Assembly: GCA_017449025.1 (NCBI GenBank)
Contig: JAFSKJ010000063.1
Coordinates: 18,463-82,462, forward strand
Origin: Prevotella sp.
Lineage (GTDB): Bacteria > Bacteroidota > Bacteroidia > Bacteroidales > Bacteroidaceae
Reading direction: 5' to 3'
Length of the DNA: 64,000 nucleotides
Under the pieces are notes generated by a model. The model saw only the letters and a list, made by a program, of their open reading frames with translations. It searched no databases and had not been told where the DNA came from. A program made the translations under genes and the position numbers. Within the stretch, counting starts at the first letter, position 1. Each line of letters opens with the position of its first letter. Below are positions 28,463 to 35,892 of the stretch, piece by piece.

Positions 28463-30781
28463 ATGACTATGATAAAAAATGCAATGATCACCCTGCTGAC
28501 TGCCATGGCCACCATGACCGCCAGCGCACAGAACCCTATTGTACAGACGTGGTTCACCAGCGATCCCGCACCTTTGGTGGTGGGCGACAAAATGTATGTC
28601 TATACCGGCCACGACGAAGACAATGCCGACTTCTTCTGGATGCAGGAGTGGCGAGTCTATTCCACCGACGACATGGTGAACTGGCAGGACCACGGCTCGC
28701 CCTTGGCATTGGAGAGCTTCTCATGGGCCGACGACCGCGCGTGGGCCAGCCAGACCATAGAGCGTGACGGAAAGTTCTATTGGTATATCTGCGCCCATTC
28801 CAAACTGTCGGGCGGCATGGCTATAGGCGTTGCTGTCAGCGACTCGCCCACAGGGCCGTTCAAGGATGCCATCGGCAAGCCCCTCTTCGAGAACGGCTCT
28901 TGGGACCATATCGACCCCACGGTGATGATCGAAAGCCTCCCTCTACCCCCCTCCCAAGGAGGGGGAACCAAGCAGCAGGCTTGGCTTATGTGGGGTAACC
29001 CGCAGGTGTACTACTGCAAGCTTAACGACGACATGATTTCCATCGACGGTGAGGTGCAGAAGCTCGACATGACCGAGGAGGCTTTCGGCAGCCCTATCAT
29101 GAGCAAGCGCGAGAAAGGCAAAAAGTATAAGGACTCGTATGTCGAGGGGCCTTGGCTGATGAAAGCCCCCCTTTCATCCCCCCTTGGGGGGAAACCCAAA
29201 CGCGCAGCATCATCCCCCCAAGGGGGGACAGGAGGGGGGCTTTACTATCTTCTCTATGCCGCCGGTGGCGTCCCAGAACATATCTCCTACAGCACAGCCT
29301 GGTCGCCCACAGGGCCCTGGACATACGCCGGCGAGATAATGCCACTGTCTGACACAGGGTCGTTTACAAACCACTGCGGCGTTGCCGACTTCAAGGGTCA
29401 CAGCTATTTCTTCTACCACACCGGCAAGCTGCCCGGCGGTGGCGGCTTCGGACGTAGCGTGGCTGTCGAGGAGTTCCAGTACAATGCCGACGGCTCGTTT
29501 CCCACCATCCTTCCCACTGCCGAGGGCGTAAAGCCCATCGCCACCTTCAATCCCTTCCGTAAGGTGGAGGCTGAGACGATGGCTTTCTCCAAGGGCGTGA
29601 AGACCGAGCAGAACGATGAAGTGGGCGTCTACGTAACCGACATACATAACGGCGACTACATCAAGCTGCAGAACGTGAAGTTCGACGGCAACATCACCAA
29701 GCAGTTCACCGCCCGTGTGGCCAGCGGCCTGCGTGGCGGACAGATAGAGGTACGCATCGACAGCCTCGGAGGAAAACTCCTCGCCACACTTGACGTGCCG
29801 GGCACCGGAGGTTGGGAGAAATGGCAGACGCTGACAGTCGACTTTACCGAGAAGGGCACAGGTACCCATGACCTCTACCTCGTCTTCACTGGCCGAAAGG
29901 GACCGAAGCTCTTCAATTTCGACTGGTGGCAGATTGTGGGCTTGCTGTCGCAGGTCGTAGAGGACGGCGGCACAGGACAGTACAAGGCCATCATGAAGGA
30001 GGAGGCCACCCTTGAGGCCCATACCGTCTTCGTGCCTCAGGACCTGTCGGCATTCAGCAAGAAGAAGCCGCTGCCCGTGCTGGTATGGGGCAATGGTGCA
30101 TGCACCAATTCGCCGTGGGAACACTATAAGTTCCTCAACGAGATTGCGTCGCACGGCTATCTTGTGCTGGCCACTGGCTACATACCCATGGAGGAGAAGC
30201 CCTACAACGGCCCCATGTCAACCACCCAGCAGCAGATAGAGTCCATAGACTGGGCCATAGCCCAGAACGCCGATCCCACCTCACCTTATTATAATAAGAT
30301 AGACGTGAAGAACATCTGCGTAGCCGGCATGTCGTGCGGTGGCCTGCAGACACTCTACAACTGCGCCGACCCCCGCATCAAGACGCTGATGATATGCAAC
30401 AGCGGACTCTTCAAGAACTCTAACCGCAATCAGGCCGTCGGCGGCATGCCCATGCCCGACAAGTCGAAACTTAAGGAGATACACACCAGCATTATCTATA
30501 TCCTCGGCGGCAAGACCGACATTGCCTACGAGAACGGCATGGACGACTTCCACCAGATAAGCCACGTGCCCTGCTGCGCCACCAACTTCCCCGTGGGCCA
30601 TGGCGGCACCTACCGCCAGCCTCATGGCGGCGAGTTCACGGTGGTTGCCCTGAACTGGCTCAACTGGCAGCTCAAGGGCGACAAGCAGTCGGCCAAGATG
30701 TTCAAGGGAACCGACTGCGGGCTGTCGAAGCGTGAAGGGTGGACCATTGAGAAGAACGCCCTGTTCGATAAGCTCAAGTAG
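28463..30781 (+). CDS. GH43 arabinoxylan hydrolase-CBM6-esterase fusion
   Basis: This 772-residue bifunctional enzyme has a signal peptide ending ASAQ. The GH43 propeller includes D34 in SDPAPLVVGDKMYVYTGHD, the modulating Asp in HIDPTVMIE and the acid Glu in YVEGPWLMK. A CBM6-like module spans about 365-490 (VEAETMAFSKGVKTEQ, FNFDWWQI). The last 270 residues are an alpha/beta-hydrolase: the nucleophile is S624 in VAGMSCGGLQT, the probable acid is in GGKTDIAYENG and the His in VGHGGTYR. It would remove arabinose and an ester group from the same substrate. The GH43 part carries three GC-rich palindromic repeats in frame (28931-28983, 29162-29197, 29211-29243), absent or different in the GH43 paralogue 50 bp downstream. 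No secretion tail. Confidence 0.9.
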   Translation: MTMIKNAMITLLTAMATMTASAQNPIVQTWFTSDPAPLVVGDKMYVYTGHDEDNADFFWMQEWRVYSTDDMVNWQDHGSPLALESFSWADDRAWASQTIERDGKFYWYICAHSKLSGGMAIGVAVSDSPTGPFKDAIGKPLFENGSWDHIDPTVMIESLPLPPSQGGGTKQQAWLMWGNPQVYYCKLNDDMISIDGEVQKLDMTEEAFGSPIMSKREKGKKYKDSYVEGPWLMKAPLSSPLGGKPKRAASSPQGGTGGGLYYLLYAAGGVPEHISYSTAWSPTGPWTYAGEIMPLSDTGSFTNHCGVADFKGHSYFFYHTGKLPGGGGFGRSVAVEEFQYNADGSFPTILPTAEGVKPIATFNPFRKVEAETMAFSKGVKTEQNDEVGVYVTDIHNGDYIKLQNVKFDGNITKQFTARVASGLRGGQIEVRIDSLGGKLLATLDVPGTGGWEKWQTLTVDFTEKGTGTHDLYLVFTGRKGPKLFNFDWWQIVGLLSQVVEDGGTGQYKAIMKEEATLEAHTVFVPQDLSAFSKKKPLPVLVWGNGACTNSPWEHYKFLNEIASHGYLVLATGYIPMEEKPYNGPMSTTQQQIESIDWAIAQNADPTSPYYNKIDVKNICVAGMSCGGLQTLYNCADPRIKTLMICNSGLFKNSNRNQAVGGMPMPDKSKLKEIHTSIIYILGGKTDIAYENGMDDFHQISHVPCCATNFPVGHGGTYRQPHGGEFTVVALNWLNWQLKGDKQSAKMFKGTDCGLSKREGWTIEKNALFDKLK
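28931..28983 (+). repeat. Coding-embedded double-hairpin repeat (copy 1)
   Basis: Stem 1: CCCCCTCC (28947-28954), loop CAA, GGAGGGGG (28958-28965). Stem 2: CCAAGC-AGCAG-GCTTGG, about 28968-28984. It encodes SLPLPPSQGGGTKQQAW. The paralogous GH43 at 30828 has VFVDDDGQAYMYWG where this one has about 11 extra residues. The copy closely matches the complement of 47286-47338, including the 16-nt word AAGCAGCAGGCTTGGC. Confidence 0.8.
29162..29243 (+). repeat. Inverted pair of coding-embedded palindromic repeats (copies 2a, 2b)
   Basis: Copy 2a (29162-29197) starts AAAGCCCCCCTTTCATCC and contains CCCCCCTTGGGGGG. Copy 2b (29211-29243) contains CCCCCCAAGGGGGG and ends GGAGGGGGGCTTT; it is the reverse complement of 2a apart from a few bases. 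They encode the low-complexity peptide APLSSPLGGKPKRAASSPQG just before the strand YYLLYA of the GH43 domain. Confidence 0.85.
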
Positions 30782-30827
30782 AAACGGCCGACAGATTACA
30801 GTCACTATTTTTAGAACATACTGACAG

Positions 30828-32402
30828 ATGAAAAAGAAGACAATAATATCCCTTGTGCTCTTTGCTGCAACATTGTCGCAGCCCGCCCTTGCACAGCCTC
30901 AGGACCGCACGATGCCGATGCCCGACCTGAACAAGGTGAACATGCCCCTGTTCCAGACCAAGTACACAGCCGACCCCTCGCCCTTAGTGGTGGGCGACAC
31001 ACTGTTCCTCTATACGTCGCACGATGCCTCGCCCGAGGACATTCCCGACGAGAACGAGAAGAATTCTGCCGGCTTTTTCATGTACGACTGGCTGCTGTGG
31101 TCTACCACCGACATGGTGAACTGGACTGAGCACGGGACAGTGGCATCGCTGAAGGAATTCTCGTGGCGCAGCCGTGAGAACGGTGCCTGGGCCATACAGA
31201 CCGTTGAGCGCAATGGCAAGTACTACCTCTATGCCCCACTCCACGGCCATGGCATAGGTGTGCTCGTGGCCGACTCGCCCTACGGTCCCTTCCACGACCC
31301 GTTAGGCAAGCCCATGGTGTGGCAGAAAGAGCACTGGGAAGACATAGACCCCTCGGTATTCGTCGACGACGACGGCCAGGCTTATATGTACTGGGGCAAC
31401 CCCTATACCTACTGCATAAAGCTGAACAAGGACATGATCTCCACCGAGGGCGACATCTTGGTGCTCAACCCGCAGGACGGAGTGATGCGCCCCGTCAATG
31501 AGGAGGGTGCGAAGATCAACCTCCGCGTGCCGAACGAGGAGAAAGCTAACTGGAAAGTGAAGAACTATCAGGAGGGACCGTGGTTCTACAAACGCACCAT
31601 GCCGACGGCCATTGACCAACAGGGCCTCCCCCCAAGGGGAGACAGGAGGGGGGCTTATTATCTGGCCTACGCCACCACATGCTGTCCAGAGGCGCTTGGC
31701 TATGCCATGAGCGACTCACCTCTCGGCCCCTGGGAGTGGAAGGGCTACATACAGCGGCCAACAGAGCGAGACCGCGGAAACCATCCGGGCATCTGCGATT
31801 TCAAGGGGCGCAGTTACGTCTTCGGCCAGAACTACGACCTTATGCACTTAGACACATACGTGCATCACGAGCGCCGCAGTGTCAGCGCCAGCGAGATTGT
31901 CTACTTGGCCGACGGCACCATACCAGAGATTCCCTACTGGTTAGACCAGAAGCCTATGCAGCAGCTGCACTGGCTGAACCCCTACGAGCGAGTTGAGGCC
32001 GAGACGATGGCATGGGGAAAGGGCCTGAAGAGTGCTAAGATGGGCATACCCAACACTGGCGTGGTTAAGGATATGCCTGAGTCGACGGGCAAGAAGAACA
32101 TGTATGTCTACGACCTTGACAAGGGCGAGTACATCCGCCTACGCGGTGTAGACTTCGGTGAAGGTGCCAAGCTGTTCAGCATCGTGGCCGCTGCCACGGG
32201 CACGGCCACACTCACCCTGCGCATAGACAGTGCCGACGGACCTGCAATTGCCACCGTAGCCATTAAGCCTACCGGCTCTGCAGACAGCTACAAGGCTTTT
32301 TCGGCCAAGGTGAAAGGAGCTGCAAGCGTACACGACCTATACATCTGTATAGACAAGGCCGACGGCGACGTACGGTTAGACTGGTGGCAGTTTCACAAGT
32401 AG
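30828..32402 (+). CDS. GH43 arabinoxylan arabinofuranohydrolase-like enzyme with CBM6
   Basis: The 524-residue protein has a signal peptide ending PALAQ. GH43 landmarks are D49 in TADPSPLVVGDTLFLYTSHD, DIDPSVFVDDDGQAYMYWG (modulating Asp) and the acid Glu in YQEGPWFYK. A CBM6-like C-terminal module (VEAETMAWGKGLKSAKMG ... VRLDWWQFHK) ends the protein with no secretion tail. It is a paralogue of the GH43 half of the fusion upstream and probably acts on differently substituted arabinoxylan fragments in the periplasm. It carries one GC-rich palindromic repeat (31623-31660) in the same loop as copy 2b of its paralogue. It is the last gene of the plus-strand series; two strong palindromes follow. 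Confidence 0.9.
   Translation: MKKKTIISLVLFAATLSQPALAQPQDRTMPMPDLNKVNMPLFQTKYTADPSPLVVGDTLFLYTSHDASPEDIPDENEKNSAGFFMYDWLLWSTTDMVNWTEHGTVASLKEFSWRSRENGAWAIQTVERNGKYYLYAPLHGHGIGVLVADSPYGPFHDPLGKPMVWQKEHWEDIDPSVFVDDDGQAYMYWGNPYTYCIKLNKDMISTEGDILVLNPQDGVMRPVNEEGAKINLRVPNEEKANWKVKNYQEGPWFYKRTMPTAIDQQGLPPRGDRRGAYYLAYATTCCPEALGYAMSDSPLGPWEWKGYIQRPTERDRGNHPGICDFKGRSYVFGQNYDLMHLDTYVHHERRSVSASEIVYLADGTIPEIPYWLDQKPMQQLHWLNPYERVEAETMAWGKGLKSAKMGIPNTGVVKDMPESTGKKNMYVYDLDKGEYIRLRGVDFGEGAKLFSIVAAATGTATLTLRIDSADGPAIATVAIKPTGSADSYKAFSAKVKGAASVHDLYICIDKADGDVRLDWWQFHK
31623..31660 (+). repeat. Coding-embedded palindromic repeat (copy 3)
   Basis: Core CCCCCCAAGGGG followed by AGACAGGAGGGGGGCTTATT. This aligns with copy 2b (29211-29243) in sequence and in position, immediately before the YYLAYA strand of GH43. 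It encodes GLPPRGDRRGAYY. Confidence 0.8.
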
Positions 32403-32414
32403 GATCTTTCTCTG

Positions 32415-32508
32415 GGAAGACGATGCCTACGGCATCTTCTTCCTATAGATGTATATAGGGAATACCTATTATTGTAGGGACTTCTTCGACGAGCGAAGAA
32501 GTCCCTAC
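32415..32508. terminator. Two palindromes between convergent genes
   Basis: Hairpin 1 (32415-32443): GGAAGACGATGCC-TAC-GGCATCTTCTTCC, one mismatch. Hairpin 2 (32474-32508): perfect 15-bp arms GTAGGGACTTCTTCG and complement with loop ACGAG. They separate the converging GH43 (plus) and GH128-like (minus) genes. There is no T-run, so they may be REP-like or factor-dependent terminators. Confidence 0.55.
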
Positions 32509-32547
32509 ATTAAATAGCTACAGGAAAACCGTTGGCTTAAGCCTCGG

Positions 32548-35500
32548 CTACTTTATTATCACCTTGCGGCCATTCTGGATATAGACACCCTTGAAGGGAT
32601 TGCTGACACGCTGTCCTTGCAAGCCGAATAATGCGTGGGCAGAGTTGATGCCGGAGGCTTTATCGGCTACTCCCTTGATACCGGCAGTGCTGTCGAAGAC
32701 TACGGACAGGACATCGGCGGCGGAGGTGGTGGTTACAAATACGCGCTCTGCCGGTAGGACGGCGGCTGTATGCGGCAGGAAGACGCACTTGCCGTCGGCA
32801 CTTCCCATTGAGAAGGGATATTTGAAGGTAGAGGTCTTGATGTCGTAGTCGTTGCCTCGCAGTATGTTGGTGGAAATGGTTGCCGCCTGGTCGGCGTCGG
32901 GAGTGAAGGTGGTGGTGGTCAACTGCAGCTCTCCGGAAACGTTACCTACTATGATTACGGGGCAGTCTTGGGGTACGATGTCGCCGACGGGATGTAGTGT
33001 AAGTTTTGTATCGTCGATTGTGGCGACGTATGCCTTGGCTCCTTCTGGCAGCTGGTATGGGCTTACGGAGGAGTAGAAGGTGCCCCAATAGTACTTGCCG
33101 ATGGCTGTGGTTGAGACTATGGCAGTGCTAAAGTCGCCGAGGTACTCGAGGCGGAAGTTGTCGAAGATGGTCCAGTCGTTGGTGACGGCTGTTGTCTTCT
33201 TTACACCAATATCGATTGTGGCACTGCTCTTGACTATGAAGCTAAGACTGTTGTCGTAAAGATTGGCGATGAAGTATGCGGAAGCATCGTCCATGGTGTT
33301 GGGGAACTTGCCGCTGATGCCAGATGTGGTGGTTCCTACACTGAGCTTGCCTGCCTCGGTGAATATAGACTGGAATGGTAGTGAGTAGTTTCCCGCGTAG
33401 AATGTAGCATTGAGGCTCTCGGTGTTGTTTTTGTACTTTGTGGCAGCATCGGCATATCCGCCGTTACGGTAGAAGCCCTGCACTTTCAGCCTGTAGCGGC
33501 CTTCAGGAAGTGGGGATATGGTTTTGACATAGACGTTGAAATTGGTGTTGAACTTTTCTGCACATCGGTTTTCTGTTTTTCCACCGAGCGAGGGTTCTCC
33601 ATTCCACTTGTCGTTACGACTGTCGTAGATGCTGAACGTGGCGCCGGGAATGAGGAATGTTGCGTCGACGGGCTGTGCACTGTTGGCGCTTTCGAACTTG
33701 CTGAGTCGTTCGCTCTTTGTTACTCTCATCCACTGTGCGTTGGCGTCGGTGCTTGTGCCTAAGGCCAATGCGCTTGCGGAACCGTCGTATTGCAGGTACT
33801 TGTCGTCTTTAGATATGGTGTAGGCGGGCTGTCCGTCGATTTCAGCCACCTTGGTGACCTTCCATGTTCCTGAAGCCTGGTCTACCCATGCCGCCGTACC
33901 GTCTATATTCAGATAGTGGTTGTTGTCGTCGCGGCAGATGCCAGTGTCAATGATGCTGTTGCCGTCGTTGTCGGAGAGCATGGTGACATTGAGTCCGCCG
34001 TTTGGTGTAAGAGATGCCTTGGTGCCATAGTTGTTGGCTCCTGTGAGCCACTGTTTTGCCCCGACGTTATAGAGGTATACCTCTTCTTTCTTCATGAGTG
34101 AATATACGTCGGAGTAGACATCCCTGCCCTTGCAGTCGACGATATGCACGCGGTAATAGTGTCCGTAATCGCTCTCCGTATCGGAATGTATGTAATACTT
34201 TGGCGCCTCTGATACCGTGAATGTTGCAATGGTCTCCCACTGCGGGTTCTCATTGGTGCACCGCTCCAGTGTCATCTCCTTTGTCAGTTCGCCACTGTAT
34301 TCGCGCCAGGTGATTCTTGCCGTGTGGGTCGACTCAGTGTATTGCACTGCGAGCGTAGGCTTGCGCACTACAGCATTGGGCACGTAGACATTCTTGTTGT
34401 TGAATCCAACTCCGGAGTTGATTGTAGCATAGTATTTTCCTGCAGGAGTGAGCTTGCCATCCTTATAAATCTTTGATGGGTCGCGCTCGCCATTCCAATA
34501 GTAGTAGCGTTCCACGTAGCTTAGAGAGTTCATTTTCTGGCAGATGCGCCTGACTACAACGGAGTCTTGCTTCTCAGTGACTCCGGAGGCGAAGGCCCCG
34601 TTGGTGTTCCACGACGCTCCCCACACCCATTCAGAAACCCAGACGGGTCGTTTCACGGCGTTGTGCCAGTTAGGTATGTTGGTGCTGAAGGAGCCTTCCT
34701 CCCAGTATCCGTGAAGGTCGATGATGTCGCATCGCCATCCGCGTGCGTCTATGCTGTCGAAGAACTCCTTGAGAAATCCTGTGCCGTTCCAGTAGTCGCT
34801 GCCGTCCCACGACGATGGCGAGCAGAGCCTCATGCCTGTGGCCATGAGTGCCTCCCAGTTGGCGAGTATGTCGTCGAGTGTGCACGGCGAATCGTCGGCG
34901 GGGTTTCGCGGCTCGTTGTTGGTCTTCATGTGTGGCGACCAGGTGGTCTTGCCCAGGTCGGCAGGTGCAGGCCAGTTCTCCTTGATGTGTTGTGGCACGC
35001 TCTCGAAGTCGGGGCCCATGTTGCTGCCGGCTCCCCATCCGTAGGTACTTGTGACGTTGAGTGCAGAGCATGCAGAGTAATCATTGTCAGCGGCAGCCAA
35101 CTGCTGTTTGCCTGTGTCGTACCACTTGAAGATGCGATACGACGAGATCTTGCAGTCCAGCTCCTCGGGCAGTTCTGCCATCTCCAAGTCGGCATTGTCG
35201 GCAATGAAGCAACGGCTGTAGCCGTAGCCCCCGGCGCGCAGTGCGAATGTCACCATGTATCCTCTCTTTAGCTTGAACGAGCGTATCTTGTTGTTGAGCT
35301 TGGCCTCGGTGAGCGTGTTCATGAATCCGTTGTTGTTCTCCAACCCGAAATCATTGACGGCTGTTCCGCCGAAATCCTTTTCGGAGTAAACGGTGAGCGG
35401 CTTGGTGCTGTTGCCGTAGGGCAGTATGATGCATCCGCGGTTGTAGAGCTTCACCTGGCAGTTGGTGCCGCTTACGGCCGTTTCGCCTGCAATCTGCACG

Positions 35501-35766
35501 TGGGCTGCCAGCATCTTGAGTGCGGCAGAGGGCTTGACGGCGGCGAGTATAAGCACGGCTTGGTCTGTGTTCTCGATGTTAACTACACCGTTGTCACCGA
35601 AAGGTGTGTCGGAAATGATGGTAAAGTCGGTGGCAGTGGTGATGGTTACGTTCTCGTTGACCTGCGACACATTTTTCTTCTGGTTGGCTGCGTATGCGCA
35701 AATGCAGAGGGAGAGAAATGCGGCGGAAAGGGCGGTTCTTAGTGATAGTAACAGCTTTGGTTTCAT
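32548..35766 (-). CDS. GH128-like glycosyl hydrolase with accessory domains
   Basis: The 1072-residue protein has a signal peptide (LSAAFLSLCICAYA). After an N-terminal beta region comes a glycosyl-hydrolase catalytic core (PF11790/GH128-like TIM barrel): YGWGAGSNMGPDF, the putative acid/base E285 in KTNNEPRNP, WRCDIIDLHGYWEEGSF, and the nucleophile E379 in PVWVSEWVWGASW. GH128 enzymes are mainly beta-1,3-glucanases; the true substrate here is uncertain. A fibronectin-like domain, a ricin-like or C-terminal beta domain and a domain with LPEGAKAYVATIDDTKLTL follow; the last resembles part of the GH30 protein. The tail is LFGLQGQRVSNPFKGVYIQNGRKVIIK. It is a single-gene unit with a perfect consensus promoter. 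Confidence 0.78.
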   Translation of the reverse strand: MKPKLLLSLRTALSAAFLSLCICAYAANQKKNVSQVNENVTITTATDFTIISDTPFGDNGVVNIENTDQAVLILAAVKPSAALKMLAAHVQIAGETAVSGTNCQVKLYNRGCIILPYGNSTKPLTVYSEKDFGGTAVNDFGLENNNGFMNTLTEAKLNNKIRSFKLKRGYMVTFALRAGGYGYSRCFIADNADLEMAELPEELDCKISSYRIFKWYDTGKQQLAAADNDYSACSALNVTSTYGWGAGSNMGPDFESVPQHIKENWPAPADLGKTTWSPHMKTNNEPRNPADDSPCTLDDILANWEALMATGMRLCSPSSWDGSDYWNGTGFLKEFFDSIDARGWRCDIIDLHGYWEEGSFSTNIPNWHNAVKRPVWVSEWVWGASWNTNGAFASGVTEKQDSVVVRRICQKMNSLSYVERYYYWNGERDPSKIYKDGKLTPAGKYYATINSGVGFNNKNVYVPNAVVRKPTLAVQYTESTHTARITWREYSGELTKEMTLERCTNENPQWETIATFTVSEAPKYYIHSDTESDYGHYYRVHIVDCKGRDVYSDVYSLMKKEEVYLYNVGAKQWLTGANNYGTKASLTPNGGLNVTMLSDNDGNSIIDTGICRDDNNHYLNIDGTAAWVDQASGTWKVTKVAEIDGQPAYTISKDDKYLQYDGSASALALGTSTDANAQWMRVTKSERLSKFESANSAQPVDATFLIPGATFSIYDSRNDKWNGEPSLGGKTENRCAEKFNTNFNVYVKTISPLPEGRYRLKVQGFYRNGGYADAATKYKNNTESLNATFYAGNYSLPFQSIFTEAGKLSVGTTTSGISGKFPNTMDDASAYFIANLYDNSLSFIVKSSATIDIGVKKTTAVTNDWTIFDNFRLEYLGDFSTAIVSTTAIGKYYWGTFYSSVSPYQLPEGAKAYVATIDDTKLTLHPVGDIVPQDCPVIIVGNVSGELQLTTTTFTPDADQAATISTNILRGNDYDIKTSTFKYPFSMGSADGKCVFLPHTAAVLPAERVFVTTTSAADVLSVVFDSTAGIKGVADKASGINSAHALFGLQGQRVSNPFKGVYIQNGRKVIIK

Positions 35767-35800
35767 TGTTCTTTTGGGTTAGTGGTTTGTATATTTGGTG

Positions 35801-35832
35801 CAAACTTACGAATTCTTTTCTGAATACACAAA
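35801..35832 (-). promoter_or_regulatory. Consensus Bacteroidetes promoter for the GH128-like gene
   Basis: On the minus strand, TTTG (35829-35832), a 20-bp spacer and TAAGTTTG (35801-35808) fit TTTG-N19-21-TAnnTTTG exactly. The -7 box ends 34 bp before the start codon at 35766. Confidence 0.85.
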
Positions 35833-35864
35833 TATTCCGACACTTTTTTTAACTATAAAAAAAA

Positions 35865-35885
35865 CGGCGCGGCAGAACCGCGCCG
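35865..35885 (-). terminator. Rho-independent terminator of the GH127/GH3 operon
   Basis: On the minus strand the stem CGGCGCGG-loop-CCGCGCCG (35865-35885) is followed by a run of eight T residues (plus-strand As, 35857-35864). It lies directly after the stop of the second SGNH esterase gene. Confidence 0.88.
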
Positions 35886-35892
35886 CATAATG

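Noticed and set aside
29210-30154. 314-residue antisense ORF across the GH43-esterase gene
   Set aside because: It has no signal, promoter or recognisable domain and lies wholly within a well-supported gene on the other strand.
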